DNA from: a bacterium
GTDB taxonomy: Bacteria > Dependentiae > Babeliae > Babeliales > UASB340
DNA: 30,077 nucleotides
Direction: 5' to 3'
NCBI GenBank assembly: GCA_030630075.1
Contig: DAOVNS010000005.1
Coordinates: 1-30,077 of the forward strand
In this document: positions 25,465-30,077 of the stretch, piece after piece
Position numbering within the stretch: the first letter of the stretch is position 1
How the letters are laid out: every line of letters begins with the position of its first letter
Position numbers and translations under genes: made by a program
The notes under the pieces: model-generated
Seen by the model: the letters and a program-made list of their open reading frames with translations, nothing else
Databases searched by the model: none
What the model was told of the DNA's origin: nothing

Positions 25465-25490
25465 AATTGTTGATGTGCCGTGGGCGTTAT

Positions 25491-26111
25491 TTATTTTATA
25501 AGAATTGCTCGTGCAGGGGCAGCGTCTAAATTTTCCATTAAAACAGGCAAGCAATAAAACATATATTCTGTATCGTTGGCATTTTTTAATCTTAAACTTT
25601 CAATTATTAAAATATCATTTTCGAGCAGAATTTTATGAGTTTCGTGATTTGGCTGACTTCGTTCAATGCCGAGATAATCAATTCCAACGCATTTTATTTT
25701 TTTGTCAGCCAAAAATTGCGCGCCGGATTTTTCTAAATAAACAAAATTAGGATTAAATTTTTCTGTAGTGCTTAAATTGCTATTTTTTGTTTTAAGTAAA
25801 ATAATGTCATCCTTTTGTATATCAAAGTCTTGCAGGTCGGATTTGGTTATTTTGTCTTCAATTTTTGTTAAATCTAAAACTTTGCATTTTCCAACTAATT
25901 TATTTAAATCAATTTGATCTATTGTTATTTTGTTGCCCAAAAAATGTTCAGGTGCATCAACATGCGTTCCCGTATGAGAATGCATAGTTATAAGTGTTTC
26001 GCTAACACCATCTTTTGAATATTCATTTATTTGAGTGAGTTTTATTGTTTTGCGATCTTTATATTCAGTTGTGTTTTCTGAAATTGGCCAACTTATATCT
26101 ATAATTTTCAT
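25491..26111 (-). CDS. Cyclase-family metal-dependent hydrolase (KynB-like)
   Basis: 206 aa. The Zn-binding signature HSHTGTHVDAPEHF (about 44-57) and the later GIDYLGIERS and H-x-x-LL elements place it in the cyclase family (PF04199 type), which includes bacterial kynurenine formamidase. The N-terminal DISWPISENTTEY is also typical. Family members hydrolyse amides or related bonds. No tryptophan-catabolism gene is nearby; instead its ATG overlaps the TGA of gnd (ATGA), so it is translationally coupled to the pentose-phosphate enzyme. The substrate is therefore uncertain. Confidence 0.88.
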   Translation of the reverse strand: MKIIDISWPISENTTEYKDRKTIKLTQINEYSKDGVSETLITMHSHTGTHVDAPEHFLGNKITIDQIDLNKLVGKCKVLDLTKIEDKITKSDLQDFDIQKDDIILLKTKNSNLSTTEKFNPNFVYLEKSGAQFLADKKIKCVGIDYLGIERSQPNHETHKILLENDILIIESLRLKNANDTEYMFYCLPVLMENLDAAPARAILIK

Positions 26112-26995
26112 AATTTTTTAACCTCGTGTCCGCCGAATTGATTGCGAAGCATCGCAACAAGTTTGGTTGCATAATTTCCGCCGCTTTCTCGTGACCATTT
26201 TCTAATTTCAAGTGACTTTTCTAGCAAATCCATTGGAATGTTTTGTTCTTTAACTTCATCAAGAGTCCATTTTCCTGTTAAATTTTCTCCAATGTTTCCA
26301 GAAATTTTTTCTAAATTTTGATCTTTCGATAATACATTATGTGCAAGTGATAAAATCCAAGATCTTATAATCGAACCATTTTCCCAAACGCCGCTTATTT
26401 TTTCTAAATCTAAATTTTTGTAACGATTGTTATTTTTTAAAAGATCGAAACCTTCGGCATAGCTTTGCAGTAAACTATATTCGATTCCGTTGTGAATCAT
26501 TTTTACGTAGTGTCCAGATCCCGATGGTCCCATGTATTCATAACCATTTGGCGCAGCAATAGATTTAAAAATTGGTTTAACTGACTCGTAAATATTTTTA
26601 TCTCCACCAACCATTAAACAAAAACCGATATCTTTTCCGTGCACACCGCCGGATGTTCCGCAATCTAAATAATTGATGTTTTTTGACTTTAGTTCTTGGT
26701 ATCTACGAACAGTGTTATGGAAATTACTATTTCCACCATCAATTAAAATTGAATCTTTTTGCAGATTTGGAAGTAAATCATTTATAACTTGATCAACAAT
26801 TTTTCCAGCTGGAACCATCAACCAAATTATTTTTGCGTTTTTTGCAACATCGCAAAGATTGTTTTGAATTTTTAAATTTTTAAGATCAGTTTTTGTAATG
26901 TTTGGGTCGTGTGCAAAAACCTCGTGATTATCTTGCAATAATCGTTCAGCAATTGCATGTCCCATTTTTCCTAAACCAATTAAACCAATTTTCAT
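26108..26995 (-). CDS. gnd: 6-phosphogluconate dehydrogenase, short (NAD-type) form
   Basis: 295 aa, the short form (about 300 aa) rather than the 470-aa form. The Rossmann motif GLIGLGKMGHAIAERL is at the N-terminus; DGGNSNFHNT, CGTSGGVHGKDIGFCLMVGG and the catalytic HYVKMIHNGIEYS (Lys and His-Asn) follow. SGGNYATKLVAMLRNQFGGH at the C-terminus is characteristic of the short group, which commonly prefers NAD. It oxidatively decarboxylates 6-phosphogluconate to ribulose 5-phosphate. AAGGA precedes ATG 26995. It is in a minus-strand group after zwf and a small pentapeptide gene. Confidence 0.94.
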   Translation of the reverse strand: MKIGLIGLGKMGHAIAERLLQDNHEVFAHDPNITKTDLKNLKIQNNLCDVAKNAKIIWLMVPAGKIVDQVINDLLPNLQKDSILIDGGNSNFHNTVRRYQELKSKNINYLDCGTSGGVHGKDIGFCLMVGGDKNIYESVKPIFKSIAAPNGYEYMGPSGSGHYVKMIHNGIEYSLLQSYAEGFDLLKNNNRYKNLDLEKISGVWENGSIIRSWILSLAHNVLSKDQNLEKISGNIGENLTGKWTLDEVKEQNIPMDLLEKSLEIRKWSRESGGNYATKLVAMLRNQFGGHEVKKL

Positions 26996-27031
26996 TTAAA
27001 TCCTTATTTTGAGAAACAATGTTGTAGGTTT

Positions 27032-27418
27032 TTAATCAACAAAAATAATGCCTTCGGATGATTTTTGATCAAAATATGCAGAATTGTAAGTTTTAAATAA
27101 CATATAAACTTTTTGCATGTTGCATAATTCGAAATGAGCATTAGCTATAATTATTTCATCAAATATTGTGTCAACAAAATTACATTCTATGAATATTGAA
27201 TTATAAAAATTTGTTTCAGTTAAGTTTGCTCCATTAAATTTCACTTTTTCAAATGTACAATTGTTTAGATCAAATCCTGAAAGATTAACGCCGCATAAAT
27301 CTAAATTGGCAAAATATTTTTGAGTTGGATTGCTTAATTGAGCTAAATGTTCATCAATAAATGCATTTGAATTAAAAATTGAGCTTATCAAAATTAAAGC
27401 AAAAAACTTTTTTAACAT
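27032..27418 (-). CDS. Small exported pentapeptide-repeat protein
   Basis: 128 aa. A signal peptide (LKKFFALILISSIFNSNA) is followed from about residue 36 by pentapeptide repeats of the A(D/N)LXX kind (ANLDLCGVNLSGFDLNNCTF, VKFNGANLTETNFYNSIF, then IECNFVDTIF), ending near 95. These fold as a right-handed beta helix and usually bind other proteins. The ribosome site is excellent (AGGAGATACCG before ATG 27418). It sits between zwf and gnd, 26 bases after zwf, but an exported protein is unlikely to share their metabolic role; the link is probably only transcriptional. Confidence 0.85.
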   Translation of the reverse strand: MLKKFFALILISSIFNSNAFIDEHLAQLSNPTQKYFANLDLCGVNLSGFDLNNCTFEKVKFNGANLTETNFYNSIFIECNFVDTIFDEIIIANAHFELCNMQKVYMLFKTYNSAYFDQKSSEGIIFVD

Positions 27419-27444
27419 CGGTATCTCCTATAAAAAATTAAAAT

Positions 27445-28857
27445 TTACGCACGCCAACTAATTTTCCGGTCTTTATCTAAATTTGCTAATTCTTTTGGTC
27501 CGGAACTACCTTTTTTGTAAGGATAAACCTTTAATTTATTTTTGTGTATCTGATCTATTATTTTCCAAGATATTGCAATTTCATCTGATCGTACAAAAGT
27601 TGATTGATCACCTTTTATAACATCAGATAACAAAACTTCGTATGCTGCAGGTGAGTTTGGACCAAAAGTACAAGAATGACAAAAGTCCATTTTTACCGTT
27701 GTAATCTCATCACTTATTTCAGGTAGTTTTGCATTTAATTCTAAAAAGAAACCTTCATCGGGTGAAATTTTAATGGTCATGTAATTTGAATCTGTTGGAC
27801 ACGATTTATTTAAAATACAATCAACCATCTTGAATTTTAAATGAATACTCGCTTCTTTTTTCTTTAAAGCTTTTCCTGTCTTTAGATAAAAAGGAACACC
27901 CTTCCATCTTTTATTGTTGATGGAAAGTTTTAGCGCTGCAAACGTTTCGGTGTTAGATTTTGGATCTACATCTTTTTCTTCTCTATATCCTTCGTACTGA
28001 CCAAGAATTGCAGAATCAACTTTTACTTTTTTTAATAACTTTGCTTTTGCATCACGAATGTCTTGAGCAATAAATCTTCTGGGAGGCTCCATTGCAACAA
28101 GTGCAAGTATTTGCAACATATGATTTTGTACAACATCTTTTATTGCGCCATATTGATCATAAAATCTACCACGTGAATCGATTCCGATTTTTTCGCTTAA
28201 AATTATTTGTATAGAATCGATTTGTTTGTTGCACCAAAGTGGTTCAAAAATTTTATTAGTAAATCTCACAAGTCCAATATTACTTACAAGTTCTTTTCCT
28301 AAATAATGATCGATGCGATAAATTTGTTTTTCATGGAAAAGTTTTAAAATACAACGATTAATTTCTTTTGCTGTTTTTAAATCATGACCGAATGGTTTTT
28401 CGTAAACTATGCGTGACCATGGATGGCTGCAGTCTTCGCATTCTTTTTTACTATCATGCTTTGTTACAATTTTATTTTTGGAAAGACATTCTGTTATTTT
28501 TTTAAAATGTTCAGGCATTGTTGCGAGATAAAAAAGTTTATTTCCGCAAAGTTTATGTTTTTTTTCTGTTTTTTCTATAACGGTTTGTAATTTTGAATAA
28601 TCTTTGCTTTTGTAAAAATTTAGTTGTTGATAATAAGTTACGCTTTTTAATTTTTTCCAAGTTTTAGCATCGTATCGTTTGATGAATTGCTTAGAACTTT
28701 CTAAAATTTTATCAACAGATGAGTTTGAATTTGCAGCACCGATGATTGCAAATTTATCTATTTTTTTATCTTTTATTAATTTATAAATTGCAGGAATTAG
28801 TTTTCTTTTTGATAGATCGCCTGTTGCTCCCAGTATTACAAAAGTACATTCACGCAT
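27445..28857 (-). CDS. zwf: Glucose-6-phosphate 1-dehydrogenase
   Basis: 470 aa, normal length. The nucleotide-binding motif GATGDLSKRKLIPAIY is at the N-terminus, VYEKPFGHDLKTA in the middle, and RIDHYLGKELV holds the catalytic His and substrate Lys. The C-terminal beta domain has FYLKTGKALKKKEASI. It makes 6-phosphogluconolactone and NAD(P)H, entering the oxidative pentose-phosphate pathway together with gnd. GGGGG lies about 7 bases before ATG 28857. No 6-phosphogluconolactonase (pgl) is recognisable in the cluster. Confidence 0.96.
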   Translation of the reverse strand: MRECTFVILGATGDLSKRKLIPAIYKLIKDKKIDKFAIIGAANSNSSVDKILESSKQFIKRYDAKTWKKLKSVTYYQQLNFYKSKDYSKLQTVIEKTEKKHKLCGNKLFYLATMPEHFKKITECLSKNKIVTKHDSKKECEDCSHPWSRIVYEKPFGHDLKTAKEINRCILKLFHEKQIYRIDHYLGKELVSNIGLVRFTNKIFEPLWCNKQIDSIQIILSEKIGIDSRGRFYDQYGAIKDVVQNHMLQILALVAMEPPRRFIAQDIRDAKAKLLKKVKVDSAILGQYEGYREEKDVDPKSNTETFAALKLSINNKRWKGVPFYLKTGKALKKKEASIHLKFKMVDCILNKSCPTDSNYMTIKISPDEGFFLELNAKLPEISDEITTVKMDFCHSCTFGPNSPAAYEVLLSDVIKGDQSTFVRSDEIAISWKIIDQIHKNKLKVYPYKKGSSGPKELANLDKDRKISWRA

Positions 28858-28893
28858 TGTTTTTCCCCCAATTATTTATTTAGAAAAGTTTTC

Positions 28894-29781
28894 TTAACGC
28901 GAACTTGCGATAATTAACTTTTCTTTTTCCGCAATTTGATTTAAAGAAAATAAAATTACATCAATAGCCTGTGCTCCAGTATACAATTTTTGTGATAGTT
29001 CTCGTTCTACACTTGGAGATTTTATTATCAGAATAAGTTTTTGTTGTTTTATCTTAGCCATGTCAATGGCGGATAGTTTGTAATCGTTTTGTATCAAGGC
29101 GGATGCCCCTCTTGTTATTAATTCTGAATAAAGGTGAATGAAATTTTCTTTTAAATAACATTCGTTTATAAGAAAATGAAGAGCGGTATTACCATGCGTG
29201 TCTTTAGTGTTTACATAAATTTTTCTAAAAACTAAATCTCGATAATTATTTTTATGTAAAAGTGCTTTAATCATATTTAAATTTCCTGATGCAGCCGCGA
29301 CATGAAGTGGTGTTTGGGTGTTTGAATTCGGAGCAATAATATTAGCGCCTTTTTTTATTAAATATAAGATAAAATCTTGTGGAATATCGTGTCTTTTTGC
29401 AAGGATATGTAAAACGGTATTTCCATTTATATCTTGCATATTTAAATATTCAGGAATATTTATTTCTTCTGTATTAATTGAAATTAATTGATCAATTGTG
29501 TAATAAAAATACTTTGATTTTGAATTTGCGGCAAGATGTAAAGGTGTTTGATTATAATTATTTATTATTAATCTATTTGCTCCATTTTGTAAAAATATTG
29601 GAATTAGATTTAGTCTAGTTAATTCTGCGGCCAAGCAAAGTGGTGTGTTGCCAAAGTATCTGTTTTTGCTATCTAAACCTGTTCTGCCATGTCTAATAAA
29701 ATTATGTATGTTTTGTGGCTCATTTCGTAACACAAAAGTATGATAATAGTTTGGTAGTAAAATATTGGTTTGGAATAACAA
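28894..29781 (-). CDS. Ankyrin-repeat protein; natural start is out of frame at an A9 tract
   Basis: The open frame gives 295 aa from a TTG at 29781, with about six ankyrin units (for example FGNTPLCLAAELTRLNLIP, NQTPLHLAANSKSKYF, GNTVLHILAKRHDIP, QTPLHVAAASGNLNMIKALL, GNTALHFLINECYLKENF). No ribosome site suits the TTG. Just upstream an ATG at 29809, with AGGCGAG at good spacing and one base after the RecD-like stop, begins MIKKSLLFFF, but its frame ends 30 codons later. Removing one base of the A9 run (29780-29788) joins them into a 304-aa protein with a fine signal peptide (MIKKSLLFFLLF). So this is a phase-variable or slippage-decoded gene, a recent pseudogene, or a sequencing error. Confidence 0.8.
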   Translation of the reverse strand: MLFQTNILLPNYYHTFVLRNEPQNIHNFIRHGRTGLDSKNRYFGNTPLCLAAELTRLNLIPIFLQNGANRLIINNYNQTPLHLAANSKSKYFYYTIDQLISINTEEINIPEYLNMQDINGNTVLHILAKRHDIPQDFILYLIKKGANIIAPNSNTQTPLHVAAASGNLNMIKALLHKNNYRDLVFRKIYVNTKDTHGNTALHFLINECYLKENFIHLYSELITRGASALIQNDYKLSAIDMAKIKQQKLILIIKSPSVERELSQKLYTGAQAIDVILFSLNQIAEKEKLIIASSR

Positions 29782-29788
29782 AAAAAAA
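29780..29788. other. A9 (T9 in the gene) tract inside a signal-peptide sequence
   Basis: Nine consecutive A on the plus strand fall within the leader codons of the ankyrin gene. With eight the reading frame from ATG 29809 runs through to the stop at 28894; with nine it does not. Confidence 0.85.
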
Positions 29789-29810
29789 CAGTAAACTTTT
29801 TTTAATCATT

Positions 29811-30077
29811 TTATCTCGCCTCAAGATCTGTAGTTAAAAATTCTTTTAAAAAAGTATTGCGTTCTACTCCCTTGTTGTTTTTAATTCCCATCGCAATGGC
29901 CTTTGGTTGGCCAATTAAAATACATAGTTTTTTTGCGCGGGTTATTGCAGTGTATATTAAATTACGTTGTAGCAAAATAAAATGTTGCATAAATATTGGA
30001 ATTATAACTGCGCCAAATTCAGATCCCTGACTTTTGTGAATTGATATTGCATAAGAAAGAACAAGTTCATCAAGTTC
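29811..30077 (-). CDS. RecD-like (RecD2/TraA) helicase, C-terminal end only
   Basis: The frame is open from the right edge to the TAA at 29811-29813 (88 aa; N-terminal bulk beyond the window). YAISIHKSQGSEFGAVIIP is the late superfamily-1 helicase motif, and LLQRNLIYTAITRAKKLCIL is motif VI with the conserved Tyr-Thr-Ala-x-Thr-Arg-Ala. Both are typical of RecD/RecD2 5'-3' helicases. The ankyrin ATG starts one base after the stop and takes its ribosome site from the last codons, so the two genes are coupled. Confidence 0.9.
   Translation of the reverse strand, partial: ELDELVLSYAISIHKSQGSEFGAVIIPIFMQHFILLQRNLIYTAITRAKKLCILIGQPKAIAMGIKNNKGVERNTFLKEFLTTDLEAR

Noticed and set aside
1..30077. CRISPR arrays, tRNA/rRNA genes, insertion sequences, prophage or att sites
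   Set aside because: No regularly spaced repeats, transposase or integrase genes, or cloverleaf-like sequences were seen when reading both strands by eye.

Overview
The window is AT-rich (roughly 30 % GC by eye), densely packed and strongly strand-biased. It looks like a piece of chromosome from a small-genome, Gram-negative, probably host-associated bacterium. The mix of a type II secretion / type IV pilus-like trans-envelope machine, a MurE with the meso-DAP motif, MreB, several exported ankyrin-repeat proteins and a pentapeptide-repeat protein is reminiscent of Candidatus Dependentiae (TM6/Babeliae). That placement is inference; there is no rRNA or marker phylogeny in the window to confirm it.

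Layout. (1) 1-1033: the 5' part of an exported beta-rich (outer-membrane-like) protein gene on the minus strand. (2) 1116-17302: a long minus-strand run, read right to left. It encodes triose-phosphate isomerase, SecG, an MlaE/MlaF-type lipid ABC transporter, a degenerate NtrX-like response regulator and a MoxR ATPase. A secretion block follows: GspC, secretin 1, a PilM-PilN (GspL-like) fusion, PilO/GspM-like and secretin 2. The run ends with three RNA-end enzymes: a ThpR 2H phosphodiesterase, archease and RtcB. Many junctions overlap or are only a few bases apart, so much of it is probably co-transcribed. (3) 17508-20802: a plus-strand group with a second outer-membrane-like protein, MreB and an exported, active-site-altered HAD-IB protein; the last ends in a convergent overlap with murE (minus). 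(4) 22137-22722: a 586-base gene-free stretch with two DnaA-box-like sites. (5) 22723-23780: a coiled-coil protein translationally coupled to D-aminoacyl-tRNA deacylase. (6) 23789-25373: three tandem paralogous exported ankyrin-like genes on the minus strand, in two transcription units with matching upstream blocks. (7) 25491-28857: a minus-strand metabolic set with zwf, an exported pentapeptide protein, a short gnd and a cyclase-family hydrolase. (8) 28894-29809: an ankyrin gene whose natural start and signal peptide are out of frame by one base at an A9 tract, directly behind the 3' end of a RecD-like helicase gene (29811-30077).

How it fits together. GspC-secretin-GspL/M-like-secretin would form the outer and inner parts of a secretion channel or pilus. 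The ATPase, platform protein and pseudopilins are not in the window. The cluster of exported ankyrin proteins would be plausible cargo or envelope proteins. RtcB, archease and ThpR all act on 2',3'-cyclic phosphate RNA ends and form a compact RNA-repair set. The points most worth a second look are the A9 frameshift, the paired secretins with a shared C-terminal block, the ATPase-dead NtrX-like regulator, the HAD protein with altered catalytic residues, the RNA-repair cluster and the possible DnaA-box region.
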